DNA from: Saccharina japonica
Taxonomy: Eukaryota > Sar > Phaeophyceae > Laminariales > Laminariaceae
Length of the DNA: 64,000 nt
Assembly: GCA_008828725.1 (NCBI GenBank)
Contig: MEHQ01003590.1
Coordinates: forward strand, 62,001-126,000
Reading direction: 5' to 3'
Part shown: one piece after another, positions 23,432-34,779 of the stretch
Position numbering within the stretch: the stretch's first letter is position 1
Layout: every line of letters starts with the position of its first letter
The notes under the pieces: generated by a model
What the model saw: only the letters and a program-made list of their open reading frames with translations
What the model was told of the DNA's origin: nothing
The model's database searches: none
Made by a program: the position numbers and the translations under genes

Positions 23432-23649
23432 TGTGAGATGTTACTTAGCCCCGCCGGGGAACGAGCGGGGCATAGGTTTTTCTGGTTAGCCTGTCTCAAA
23501 GTCGGGGGATTTCCTACTGCATTGGTATTTATTAACGTGGTGTTATTGGCGGGGTTTCCCACGGCCATGGCAGGCCTTTTTAGCACGACGGTGAGCGTGC
23601 CTGGCCTGCTGTAGACATAATATTCCAAGAATTATTGAGCTATAACAAA
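23432..23649 (+). repeat. B1 split direct repeat
   Basis: Begins TGTGAGATGTTACTTAGCC, includes the perfect stem GCCCCGC-CGGGGAACGAGCGGGGC region and GCACGACGGTGAGCGTGCC, and ends GCTATAACAAA. It matches B2 at 24051-24272. Confidence 0.92.
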
Positions 23650-23650
23650 G

Positions 23651-23935
23651 TGTAGGTTTCCGCAGGAAACTGGCGTTTGTGAGACGGTTTGAATTCGAGT
23701 AACATAATAGTATTTGCGTAATAGGCCGACGCGAGAGCTTGACTCAGGAAGCGTCCAGTCTCCGTCGGCAGAATACAGTCAGGGCAGCGAGTTCGTACGA
23801 GGTTACAAAGGACACGAAGGAGAGAGCTGATCTGCCTTCACTCGTACAGCTGGTCCCTCTGGTTTGGGTTTATCTTGACGTCTGCGTGTAGAAGACAGCG
23901 AGACAAGTTTGTATTGATCGACTTTCCCACCCGCC
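23651..23935 (+). repeat. A2 split direct repeat
   Basis: Copy of A1 (11206-11481). It directly follows B1, which is the expected B1-A2 junction of PAT/Ngaro-like elements and mirrors a circle junction. Confidence 0.9.
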
Positions 23936-24050
23936 CGCCATGCCGCTCAAGAGAGGGGGGGAAACAGGTTGCAACAAGTCGGTCTGATTGTCGAGCTGAT
24001 TCATTTTTGAATTTAATGTTGTTATCATATGGTATATACATCGTAGGGGC

Positions 24051-24272
24051 TGTGAGATGTTACTTAGCCCCGCCGGGGAACGAGCGGGGCATACCTTTTC
24101 AGGTTAGCCTGTCTCATTATTCTTCGGGGGGTTTCCTACCGTAATAGTATTATTAACGTGGTGTTGCTGGCGGGGTTTCCAACGGCCCTGACCGGCATTT
24201 TTAGCACGACGGTGAGCGTGCCTGGCCTGCTGTAGACAAGTAATATTCAAATAAGTCTTGAGCTATAACAAA
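24051..24272 (+). repeat. B2 split direct repeat
   Basis: Second copy of B1, ending GCTATAACAAA at the 3' border of the element. The next bases (CGCCCTGTTTATTTTC) are MITE sequence. The 115 bases between A2 and B2 (23936-24050) have no counterpart that I can see after A1. Confidence 0.92.
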
Positions 24273-24332
24273 CGCCCTGTTTATTTTCATTTCGTTTTTC
24301 GTTTTTCGTTTTCGTTTCTGTTTGGACATGCC
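24273..24332 (+). mobile_element. Right half of the split M1-family MITE
   Basis: TTTATTTTCATTTCGTTTTT through TTTGGACATGCC matches the right TIR of the intact M1 element (42900-42953). With 11130-11205 it rebuilds one MITE interrupted by the YR element. Confidence 0.85.
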
Positions 24333-25516
24333 ATTTACTATGGTCCCCTGTAATAACACTACCGTTGAAGCAAAATGTTCGTAGATCGGCCTTGTTCATG
24401 TAGATAGGTATTAATAGATATGATATGCAAACATAAGAAGAGCTATGTATGTACTCATAGATCCCAACATGTTGGAACGGAATTTACAATTTTACATAAA
24501 ATGCCCACTTGCTTTTTCAGGCGTCGTGCTGTACACAGCCCAGACAAAACTGCTTGGAGACGCATGCAGCATGGTATCATCTACTGCTGCACGACGCTTG
24601 ATGTGTGCCTCGTTCAGTGTCAAGTCGATATGGTCCTTGCTGTCTCGTGCGTGGTGCGTGCATTGTGTTCCGGTCATGCCGCGGGGCAAAAACAAACAAC
24701 CACAATTCAAGCGGACGAAAAAACGGTCGCACGGCAGGTTGTGCATGGCAGTTGCTAGCCAGTGTCAAGTGATAATTCGCGACGTTGAAGGCCCGTACCA
24801 CGTCGCACGGACCTCGGCCGGGGCCCGCACTTGCACCGTGGTGTACACGCGGGTCCCCTGCGTGGCCCACGGCCGAGATGGCGTGAGAAGACCCCAGGCT
24901 GTCAGAGAAAGAAATGCTAAAGGGCGAACAAAATACATAATTTGGTACATAGTACTCGCATTACATATCGGGTGGCTTGTATCACGTACGAGTTCAACGG
25001 GTACAGGCCGATATATCAACTCATATATTACTACAGTAGTGGTACCTCGAACCGTGCCAGAGGGCAGGGCCGGTATTATAGCGAAAAAAAAAAAGAAAAT
25101 ACCAAAAAATACCTGGACCACGATCCACACCCTATAACGCAACCCACTGATCAGGTAGGACGACACACGCAGTCAACCACGTACCAACCGACACAGCGAC
25201 ACCCACCCACCCACACCCACCCACCCACTCACTTACTCACCTACACCCACTCACTCAAACCCACTCACCCACCCACCCACCCAACCATGCAGTAGTATAA
25301 CCCGAATACAGCAGCAACAGCAGCAACAGCAGCAACAGCAGTCCAGAAAGTAGCAGCACGTACGTACGTAGAGCGGAAATAAATAAAACGCCGGCATCGA
25401 TGCAGAACCCTTGTTTCGTACGTACGTGCAGCTGTGGCTCTTTTTTTTCTTTCTTTTTTTAATCGATTTTTGTACGTCTAGGCTTTTTCGTATTGAAACT
25501 AGTGTAAAAACGCCAA
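24333..25516. other. No recognisable gene; dispersed repeat and microsatellites
   Basis: A long open frame exists at 24445-25137 but has no domain I recognise. 25065-25160 is an inverted copy of 41376-41475 (GTGTGGATCGTGG and ATACCGGCCCTGCCC segments). A CCCA/CTCA-rich simple repeat lies at 25196-25290 and an AGCAAC/AGC tract at 25310-25340. Confidence 0.55.
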
Positions 25517-26323
25517 AGGCCGTTTCCTATGCGGTTCGAGTTTTGAGCTTCAGATTATGGTCCGATCGATTTTTCCGCGACCTGGTTCAAAAATCGAAAC
25601 ATCCTTCATATGCGGGAAAACACGGGTTTATTGTAGGTTCAGATATTTGAGCAAACGGCGAGACCAACTGCTGTTGTGGTCTGGCGCCGCGAAGAGACGC
25701 GCCGAGTGCGCTGTACTGGGCGTAGGACCCAAGCGTCCGAAGCCACGCTGGCTGCCCCTGGTCTGGCGGCGACGCGCCGAATGGGCTCGAGTCGACCTGT
25801 CTTGGTATTTTGTATTTTGACACAACGAAGCATCCGAGTCCAGCACGTTGGCTGTCTAACTACTGCTGCTGCTGCTGTAAAGTCTACGAGTACAAGTACG
25901 GAGAGGCGCGCGCCGAGTGCGCTTCCCTTCGTATCTATGCCCGAGCCCGCGCCAGCCGACTGTAGTCTAGGGACGGAGAGACGCACCGATCGCCGGCTGC
26001 GCGTCGGGCGCGAAGCAACGTCGGTGTGTCACCATCCAACTTATCGATCGTTCTTCTGCTGCTGCTGCTGCTGCTGCCGCTGCTGCTTGCTGCGTGGATA
26101 ACATCTTCAATTTAGAGACCATGCCATTGTTCGATTTGAAAATCTGATGACCCAAGTCGTCGGATTTCGGGCCAAAACCCGACGACTTGGGTCATCGGAT
26201 TCTCAAATCGAAAAAATTCGTGTCAGATTTTGCACAATCGGACTGCATAGTACGGTGCTTTCGTTTGTGATATCGAAAAATACAAATCTGAAGCTCGAAA
26301 TCGAACAGCATAGGAAACGGCCT
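25517..26323. mobile_element. G-family TIR element with CTG tract (copy 1)
   Basis: The ends are AGGCCGTTTCCTATGCGGTT and its inverted counterpart AACAGCATAGGAAACGGCCT with GAGCTTCAGATT further in. The interior contains duplicated segments (GTGCGCTGTACTGGGCGTAG and related), a CTG tract at 26055-26091 and a long hairpin at 26132-26211. AAA precedes GGCC on the left and TAA follows on the right, a weak TNA-type target duplication. Open frames are compositional; no domain seen. Confidence 0.75.
26132..26211. other. Long hairpin inside G element
   Basis: GATGACCCAAGTCGTCGG (26146-26163) pairs perfectly with 26179-26196, and pairing extends outward through ATTTGA/TCAAAT segments. The same CGACTTGGGTCATCGGATTTTC arm, read as two overlapping parts, recurs near 36110-36140. 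Confidence 0.85.
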
Positions 26324-26599
26324 AAGTCGCGCAGTTTTGGGCCGATTTCGATTCTGACCGAAGTTCTGGAGATCCATAATTAAACTTTTTGGTGACTCTT
26401 CGAAGATACATTTATTGATTTTAGTATGGATAAAGGCATTTCGAAATCAGTGTGGAAAAACGTATCGTGAATTTAAGGTTGATATTATGACTTGATTTTG
26501 GTATAGGGGTTACACCCCGGGCGGGAGAGCCTCCTGAATACGCTGACAACCCCTTCCTTCCCGCGGATCCGCTCCGTTCCAAGGGACAGGGCGAGAAGC

Positions 26600-27330
26600 A
26601 CCAAGTACCAGCACCCAGCAACCCACGACCCATACGTCGAGTATAAACGTATGTGTTCTGATTCCCCCATCACCGTAGCAACCAAGCACCGAGCACCAAG
26701 CACCAAGCACCCAGCAACTCACGACCCATACGCCGAGTATACACGCATGTGTTCTGATTCCCCCATCACCGTCAAGTTTTCTCAGAAGAGCCGATATCTT
26801 CATATCGTCTATAAAGACTTGATTTGTATAGTTGCGCCGATATTTATTTCTTGGGAGGCAAACGATCCCGACTACTCGCAAGTTCAGGATATTCCGCCCC
26901 GTGGTCTATCCGGGCTGTTGGGCGGTGACGTGGACACGTACTGCTGTAGTCGTTTTTTAGGCTGTCGCAGATGATCAAAAGGGGGTACGTTTTCGGTCAA
27001 ACGGGGTGAAAAAAGTGGTCAATCGGGGGGAGTAGATACGTGTAATAGGTGTTTAGTAGGTACGTGGGGTTACCCCCCCCAAGATGTGGTTAAAGGGGGG
27101 ACTTCGTTTGCTCCCTCGTGCGCCGCCGTCCCGTTAGGCCCAAGGACGTGCCTGAAATTAAGAAAAATGTGTTCGTGCTTGGCATGGGCTTCGGGCATCT
27201 AGCCAGGGCTTTGGAATGGCGTTTGAGGCCTGTTTGAGCCCGCGAGAGGGCGTTCCGCGGGCGAATTTTGACCCTACCCCCAAATGGCCGTAAACCCAGG
27301 GAGTATACCCCCCAATGATCATTTACAAAA
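26600..27330 (+). mobile_element. F-family foldback element, right arm and part of loop only
   Basis: Contains the loop segment (CACCCAGCAACCCACGACCC, repeated twice), then the right arm: GAAGAGCCGATATCTTCATA, CCCGACTACTCGCAAG, GTGGTCTATCCGGGCTGTTG, GGGCGGTGACGTGGA and the terminal region ending CCCCAATGATCATT. The left arm is missing. See 43112-44868 and 60516-62011 for complete copies. Confidence 0.8.
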
Positions 27331-28600
27331 AACCGTAGTCATCGCCAAGGATCGAACTCAAGCCTTAAAATATATACTTGGGCATTGTGACCGTTTGACT
27401 ATAGTTTCCAAGATACATTTCCATGTACTGGTACAGTAGTATTATTTGTCACGGCGCGGGCCAGACACACGACAGGCCGCACATACATCATGCAAGCACA
27501 GCAGCAAGCAGCAGCAGCAGAGAGTGAGGTCGTGGTGCCTGATGGCAGATGCAAGCCTACGATAAAGCAACCACAAATGAATAACCACAGCAGTATACGG
27601 TGGACCCGCAACAGGCACGTCTGCTGCTTGCGCTTCTAGCCGGGGCTGTGGCGTTGTTTGTGTTCGTTGCATGTTGTTTCATGTCTGGTGGATTTCTGGA
27701 GTGAGCTTCGGGGAACAAACACAAAAAACGGGAAATGTAAGGACAGTAGTTGAGGTACTCCTACTATTCATTCAAAGCGGTCATTATATTTTCGGTCAGA
27801 GTGGGCGTGGGTCTGTCACACACACAGCAGCAGAATAGAAAAAGGTAGATCTACGGTGTGGAATATGGACCGCAGGCTACGATAGACACAGCTAGTTAGC
27901 CACAGCAATACGGCGCAAGTGGGCGTGTCACACACGCACAGTGTTACCTGCCGGTGCTTCTGCAGAGTTGTAACGTTGTGCTCTCTGCATGATCTGTCAT
28001 CAACCTGTAGTATATTAGTATGTCGGTAGGCTCTCTTGTATGCTCATGATGAGCTCATGAAAGGGCAAAAAACAGGGCAAAAACAAAAACAGACGTACGT
28101 ACGAAATAAGGCCTCGTGCAGAGAGCCCGGGAAATCATCGTATCCACTCCGGCGCGAAACGAAACTTTGAGCGCCTGCCACGAGAGCCACAGTGCTCGGA
28201 TCGAGCTCAAACCTCGACCAACATGTCCCGACGGGCTTTCTATGTCGGCGTACTTGGCGTTTTGCTGAAAAGAGCTCGTGCGAAGAGAAGTTGCGAAAAG
28301 TACGAAAAAATCACAAACATAACTATACATATATACTGTACGAGTAGGCCGAAATATTCACTCAGAATGCCTTTATAGACCTATATATCACTTCATAGCG
28401 GTCGTATATATCATATTCAAACTATAATATCACTATATTGGCCTATAATGCTGAAATACCCTACATATCGATGTAATACGATATGTTATATATACGTATC
28501 ACATTCCGACCAAAACAAACGACAAAAGTACTATGTAGATATCATATCGTAAGGGGGTATTTGTAAGGTAGTTCTAGGCTCTACAGAGCAAGCTCGTGTC
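27331..28600. other. No recognisable gene
   Basis: A tRNA-like patch on the minus strand at about 27340-27410 has a B-box-like GAGTTCGATCC but does not fold as a full tRNA. A CAG-rich tract lies at 27496-27520, and TATA-rich sequence at 28320-28530. Confidence 0.4.
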
Positions 28601-30010
28601 ACGCGTACACGTCGAAGACATCCAGGATGCATCGCGATCATTGGTGAAGGCATTGACATCACGAACTTGATTAAAAGTACTGTTCCGGAGGTAACACGGC
28701 GGAAACTACGACAAATTTCGCAATTGCCAGTGGCGTGGCACGGAGAGGCCGGACCTGCAGAGCAAGGCACACTAGGGAAAGGCCACACTGCTCATCGACG
28801 AAGTAGCACTAGAAAAAGGTTCATCACAACGTGGGACATATGTAGCAGCCCAAGCGTTGACAAAATGTAAGAGAGCCGCGGCCGAAGAACGGTTCAGCAA
28901 GTGTTGGCTTCCTCTAAAGTAGGAGAGGCCGCACATATAGACAAGACACAACTAAAACACATTACACATTTGTTCTACTGGTTGGATACAAGCGGTTTGC
29001 GTAGGCAGACAGTGGTACACGCGCGAGATTGCGAGGAAGTCTGCCTTTCAAAATTATTAGCAGGCTCCGCCTGCGCCTCGTCTGGGGGGAGCAATCAATT
29101 AGATACACACACGAGTCGTTCAGGATGAGTCATCTATCGAACCGGTTCGGGGTGTTTGGACGTTATTTTGGCCCAACACGGGACTGGAGCAACGCCTGTC
29201 GCCGGAACCCACATTCGCAGTCAACTAGTAGATCCATTTCTGACTTTCACGAGACGATATAAACGAAGTCGGTGTTCTAGTTTAGCAAGGGCCGACCATG
29301 TTCCGGAGTCGTTTACGTGACATATGATGTCAACTCCCGGAGCGCCTTGCAACTTACACACTTAACTTATTCTTGCTGGCGATATCCCCTTCTTTACCGT
29401 CGCTTTCAGCAAAATGAAACTGGGCGACGAGCTTACGAGGACGCTGATACAACGCATATTACGACTGCCTAACCGCAGCGTGTTTATGTTCAACATACAT
29501 ATATATATTGCTAGATGGTTCAGATCACTACATCACAAAACCGCACGAGGAGGAGTGTCTGGCAACTTGCCAAGTTCAAGCGGTAGAGCTGTTTGTGAAA
29601 ATCGGACGCAACGAAGGATGGGATATGTCGAAAGGGTATTTGTTTCCTACAATATCACGACGAGGAGTATCTGGAGTGGAGGCTTGGACCATACCTCAGC
29701 AAAACAGTTGACAGCTCGTAATCTGAAGGAGTTCGGTAAAGAGATAGGCGAGATACAGGCATTCCCGGTGCATTATTACAGGTCAGGCGGAGACTTGTCT
29801 CGTTATCAAGAAGAGTCGTCAGCAGCCACTATGCAGACGGCATCCAGGACAAACACAAGACGGCGTGGCAGTACAGGAGCTTACTTGAGATTGTAGCGCC
29901 CAGCGCAGTAAGCTAAGGTATGACCGAGGGTTTCCTAGGCCTAGTACCGAGAACTCAAACAATTTATGCTCTAGCGGCCAGAGCAATTCATGGCCGATTT
30001 CTGAAAACCA
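28600..30010 (+). pseudogene. Crypton-type tyrosine recombinase remnant
   Basis: Pieces in several frames line up with Crypton-like YR proteins. DELTRTLIQRILRLPNRS (from 29420) is followed by LDGSDHYITKPHEEECLATC, then ELFVKIGRNEGWDMSKGYLF and PTISRRGV in a second frame. Next come ARNLKEFGKEIGEIQAFPVH with YYRSGGDLSR, which fits the HxxR box; KHKTAWQYRSLLEIVAP, which has the likely Tyr nucleophile; and a last piece SSGQSNSWPISENQH. Order and spacing agree with the family. The part before 29414 is a weaker match (LIDEVALEKG, RAAAEERFSKCW). Frameshifts and stops kill the gene. Cryptons are DNA transposons that need only this enzyme. Confidence 0.6.
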
Positions 30011-31532
30011 ACATTTACTGTAATAAAGACGAGATTTGATAATATTTTCGAGAGTAGTATGGGATATATAACACCTTCATATGCCTAAGGGAAGGAGGGT
30101 CCAGGCCCAAGCGTAGCAAGCCCAACTCGCGAGGGAGGTGGAATCACCGGCCGTTGGAGGTGAGGCCACTTGCTGCATCTCAACCTACTGAAGAGAAGAA
30201 CGGGCTCTAATGATACGGCTGTATTATCAGAAACCAGAACAGGGAACGGTCTCAGAATCCCGTAGACCTTGTTCTATCGAAGAGACAGAAATAAAGGGAG
30301 ACGTCCCTTGATCTCTCGCCAATATATATTTTCATCTTGACGGAGAAAAATAGACCTAAAGAGCGAGAAGCTGGGACGAAACCACTAACCCACCCACACA
30401 CCCAACCACCTACGCCAACAGCGGATGTGGTTAATACCAATAAGGTGTGTAAGATCTTTTCGCGGACTTAGGTAGAGGTAGAAACGCATGCTAATATCCA
30501 TCAAGTTTGAAACAATGAACATTCACCGGTTCTGTTCGCGACGGGTGACCTAGCCAGCCCTGAAGGGAGGTGAGGCCACTCGGTTCCTCCAAAATTACTG
30601 AAGAGAAGAACAGACTCTACCTACATCGTTGTACGTAATATTGATCGAGACCAAATGCCATGTCCGCTGTGTTGTTCAAGGTAAGGGACCTGCGATACAC
30701 ATCCATGTCGTACGGAATTCTCACCCATGGGCGCGATCAGTCTGTAGAGCCCTGAGCTCCTGTGTAATTGGGATTCTTCGCGTTGCTCCTTTCCCCGTAG
30801 AAAACGCATCTGCAGCGATGGGGTAGAAGTGGGCAGGCGAGCCCCGTCGGGGTAGAACCCACAAGGATACACTTACAGTACACTCTTGTTGGAGTTGGGC
30901 TACGGTACTGAATACAGTTTCTAACTAAGGATATGTATGCACCCAGAAACAGACTGTGAGGTTGATTGCACGTGCGGCGCTATAAAAATGAAAAACAAAC
31001 AGACACTATGCTGATAATTAAACACAAACAGCAGTGTCGGTAAATCTTCAGTTCCTGAACCTCGTCACTCAAAAAGTGCTACTGATGGGGCCAAACGTAC
31101 TCCTCCTACCCTGGCATGGCTAGTTTGGAAGGGGTATGTCACTGGCATCAAAGAAAGGGTAAGAGCATCACTTCGCAAGTGAAAAAACGGACTCAAGGGA
31201 AACAGTGCCCGATATTTACGTACACGCACGTAATGCCTGAGGCGCTCACTGTGCGTAGAAACCGAGACCAGAGGGATACACCGTGGGGTGAACATATTCC
31301 CACCTTCTCTTAAAATCGACTCCGCAGGAACCCGCTGGGCCGTTTCAACGTCGCCGCTCATTGCACCAAAACCTCGTCGAGGGGTAGGGGCGACAACCTT
31401 TTTGGGACCTTGAATGGGCCTGCTGCGAGCAAAGTCTGTTGGAGAGGCGGAAGGGCGAAAATGGGACCAATTTCCCGCACTGTTCAATAGTGTTTCGAGA
31501 GAAGCTAAGTTCAGAGCGGCATACGATATATG
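30011..31532. other. No confident gene
   Basis: A short motif pair, GGAGGTGAGGCCACT followed by TACTGAAGAGAAGAAC, occurs at about 30151-30205 and 30566-30612. A 140-codon open frame on the minus strand (31065-31487) shows no domain I know and ends close to the hAT-like insertion. Confidence 0.4.
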
Positions 31533-31955
31533 CAGGGCTGTTCGCGGGTCATGACCCGACCCGCGGGTCGGGTCAGGAGGTGTTCAAAATCTCACGGGTC
31601 GGGTCGGGTCGGTTCAAGACGTGTTCAAAATCTCACGGGTCGGGTCGGGTCGGGTCAAGAGGTTTGAAAATCTCACGGGTCGAGTCGGGTCGGGTCAAGA
31701 GGTTTCCAAAATCTCGCGGGTCGGGTCGGGTCATGACCCGCCATTTCAAATTATCGCGGGTCGGGTCGGGTCATGACCCGACATCTCAAATTTTTCGCGG
31801 GTCGGGTCGGGTCATGACCCGATATCTCAAATTTTCGCGGGTCGGGTCGGGTCATGACCCGATATCTCAAAATTCTCGCGGGTCGGGTCGGGTCAGCTGA
31901 CCCGACCCGACCCGACCTGACCCGTGAGGTTTGACCTGACCCGCGAACAGCCCTG
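31533..31955. mobile_element. hAT-like MITE made of GGGTC repeats, 8-bp TSD
   Basis: Ends CAGGGCTGTTCGCGGGTCA and inverted TGACCCGCGAACAGCCCTG. The 8-bp GATATATG lies on both sides (31525-31532 and 31956-31963). The interior is a minisatellite of GGGTC units with spacers such as CAAAATCTCAC and ATGACCCGAYATCTCAAAT. CAGGG termini and 8-bp target duplications are the established signature of hAT elements. It encodes no transposase. Confidence 0.92.
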
Positions 31956-31963
31956 GATATATG

Positions 31964-34295
31964 TACGTTGAAACGACAGACACTCTCGGGTAATGGCAGA
32001 GCAATAAATAGACACTCACAGTCTGCACAGTCGATCCATCCACCCGCGATAAAGTCTTCTGCTGAGTCCGGCACGGATAGGCTTTGACCTTCGTATACCC
32101 ACCACGTCACAGCCCCGGGTTCCTCCTTCTTATCACGGGCATGTATGGTGTAACAAACAGCGACGCAGGATTATGGTGTCTTGCGGCAAAACTGGGATTC
32201 ATGACACACAGGGAACGCGAACCGTCCTCTGAAATACGCATGGTATGCCGAGGCGATAGCAACGTCTACAGCGAACGGCAAGCATTGGAGATTCGTCTTA
32301 CAAAATAACTAACAAAACGAGTAGACGACGTAGGCCTATTGCGCTCCAAATTGTTTTTACACTTTTCCGTAGCGATACCCGATCACCTCATAATCGCTAA
32401 CCATTTTGGCACTGGCCCCATCGGTCTCCGTGATCCGCGGCGTGCACATTGCTTCATTGCCGTCGCCGTGGCATGTGTATACGGCCGGGAACTGTATCAG
32501 CGGCTGTTGTTCCAGGTTGTCCAGAGTGTTACAGAGAGCGTGGTGTCCAGCTGGGCTTCCCCGGACATAATTCCCCGACAATGTCCACAACGTGACGAAC
32601 CGCAATATATTGGACGCCATTGAGGGTCACAGCTGCGAGGGGGTTTGGGGAGTACGTCACGTCCGAATGTTTCGTTAGTATAACCTGCTACTGTACAATT
32701 AATTTGGTTGATCACCCAAAACGGATTCAGGGTGGAGAACATCTCGGCATTAATTATATCCCAGAAAAGCTTGGTGCAAACATCGTGACTCCATTTTAAA
32801 ATAAGGTGAGGACCGAGAGCTCAGACACCAGGTATATCCCCCCCCAACGCCGTTACGCTGTAGACACCAAACGTTGGAAAATAAAAACAAACGGACATGT
32901 AGCTAAACCGTTTCTGTTGGTCGCATGCGTCACGGCGAGCAGGGGACATTCAACCATATTGTAGCAAACAACCCGGAGTTGCAGAGCCTCGGTGGGATAG
33001 CATAGAAAGAGATAAGCACACGCGCTGGGGACTCAGGAGGGCTTTTTGGTAGCCGATCAGAGGAAAAGCACGAACTATGAGGACCAAGAACTTATGAATC
33101 AATTGCAAGAACTACTGCACGATATACTTGCTATGTGACGCCTGGAACGCTATCTGCACGCTTGTGGATCGGCCCGTCGACCCCACTTGTCCGCTCCCCC
33201 TTGTTTTAGAAACCAGGCAAGGTCATTAAATCATGTTGCACTGAATAGAACCGGAAGACAATAATACGCTTTCTTTCGCTGCCGCACCCGAAATAATGCC
33301 CCGTATTAAATGTAACTAAATCGGGAAGCGCGTAGGTCACTCCCCGTAACATGGCTTACCCGCCTTGAGGCTCCATAGCCGTGAGTTGAACTCTGGTATG
33401 CATGTGTGACGGTCTCGGTAACACTGTTAACTGGTTGGTGGCATCCTTGTTGCATTTTTCATGAGCGAGAGTCATGTACCATATCCATTGACGTCAACTT
33501 GTCCGCTGTACTATAAATAAACACTTCGACCGGACTATTGTCGGAGAGATTGCTGGCTCTTTCGATTATTGAGTAATATTCACATGCTATATCGGCAATC
33601 CAATGTGTTTTATGGCCCCGACTCAAACCACATGACGCAAAACCGTTTGATCACATGTGCCATGCATCGACTCAAACCACATGTACCCAATACTATCCGA
33701 CCACGTGTGCCACAAATCCTAAACGAGTTAGTTCAACAGAGTAAAGCAGATCGCAAGAACCTAGTAAAAAACAACATGAGCTCAACAACTCATTCGCAAT
33801 ACCCCGTCTGTACTTTCGGGTCTATCCATTGCTTCCAAAATACAAGGAGCAGCCGGACTATATAGATGTAAGTAGGCGATACAGCAGGTTGCGCTATAGG
33901 GAACCCGATACGCATCCACACTATATTGTATACATATATCTTTAGTTTACTGAGTGCAACACAAAAGTATAACGTGACTGTATGCGCGTCAAGTCATCTA
34001 TCCCACGTCAGGAAATACCGGAACTTGAAATACGCCACCATATGGTATACTTAGCACCACGTGCTTGTAATAGACACAACGGAATCAGCTTCGAGGAGCC
34101 CGCTTGACTTCCAGAGAAAATATAATAATACCAAGAGAAACAAGAGATAATCAGTAACATATTTTAACCCTAATAATCACCCTTGGAAACAATACCCTGT
34201 TGGACCTGACAGCATCCAGGACAGCCGTTGACCTGTATCTCTATACACACGCACGGCCGAAGTAGCATAAACTTACTTACGGTTATCTTGTTCAC
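31964..34295. other. No confident gene
   Basis: Mostly unique-looking sequence. Open frames on the minus strand between 31965 and 32742 read as disjoint fragments (for example GAVTWWVYEGQSLSVPDSAE and FIAGGWIDCADCECLF) and could be a decayed gene that I cannot name. From 32800 to 34295 I see nothing beyond AT-rich sequence. Confidence 0.35.
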
Positions 34296-34680
34296 GGTTT
34301 GCCCATCCCTGGCCTCTCAGAGCTCCGACTTCAACACCGTCTCCGTCTAATACTTACCGAAGCTGTCCTTCCTGTCTTTGTTTCCTACACTTGTTTTGTT
34401 GGCGATAATCGTTTTCCTTTTTCGGTTTTGGGTTCGTGCGTGTACCCAGAGAGCACGTCAGCGCCGGCGAGCCCGGCGCAATCGCGAGTATGGGAGGGCG
34501 CTGGCCAGTAGAGGGGGGGTCAGAAGGACTGCAGTCGCCTTTTTCGTGGCTAGGCGTGGCGTGTCCATCAAAAGACGAGGGAAGCATGAAGGGGCTTTGT
34601 CTGCCTTGCTGCTGCTGCGATCAATCCAGTATGCCCGAAATTACAAGGGCCGTTTCAGTCTGTAAAATACTATTGTGTTA
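34296..34680. repeat. E-family mosaic repeat, 5' half
   Basis: Matches 55723-56070: GCCCATCCCTGGCCTCTCAG, GAGTATGGGAGGGCGCTGG and TTTTTCGTGGCTAGGCGTGG. Both copies keep an open frame with GEPGAIA-MGGRW and SPFSWLGVACP. Confidence 0.8.
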
Positions 34681-34779
34681 GTATCACAATCGAATGAGTA
34701 TCATTCGCTTTGCTATTCTGCAGTCTTGAAGTTAATGCAAGACTTTGTCCGGCGCTTTTCCCGCGGGCTCAGGGGTAGT

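Larger units (their letters stand above)
11206..24272 (+). mobile_element. Tyrosine-recombinase retrotransposon with split direct repeats (PAT/Ngaro-like), nested and decayed
   Basis: Order on the + strand: A1 (11206-11481), non-coding with a nested LTR element, tandem repeats (15.7-17.1 kb), RT (split by a LINE), RNase H, tyrosine recombinase, B1 (23432-23649), A2 (23651-23935), B2 (24051-24272). This A1...B1A2B2 layout is the known hallmark of PAT- and Ngaro-type DIRS-order elements, which insert through a tyrosine recombinase and not a DDE integrase. Both ends abut the two halves of one MITE, so the borders are defined to within a few bases. I see no target-site duplication, as expected for the order. 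Removing the LTR element (about 3.4 kb) and the LINE (about 2.6 kb) leaves about 7.1 kb. Confidence 0.85.

Noticed and set aside
24445..25137. Open frame of 230 codons
   Set aside because: No recognised domain; its end runs into a dispersed repeat and a poly-A stretch coding for lysines. Treated as chance.
27340..27410. Possible tRNA gene on the minus strand
   Set aside because: Only a B-box-like segment is present; acceptor and T stems do not pair.
31065..31487. 140-codon open frame on the minus strand as a host gene
   Set aside because: No domain, no neighbours, and no sign of constraint that can be read from one copy.
31600..31900. Frames rich in SGRV/GSGR repeats suggesting a repetitive protein
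   Set aside because: Direct product of translating the GGGTC minisatellite of the hAT-like MITE.
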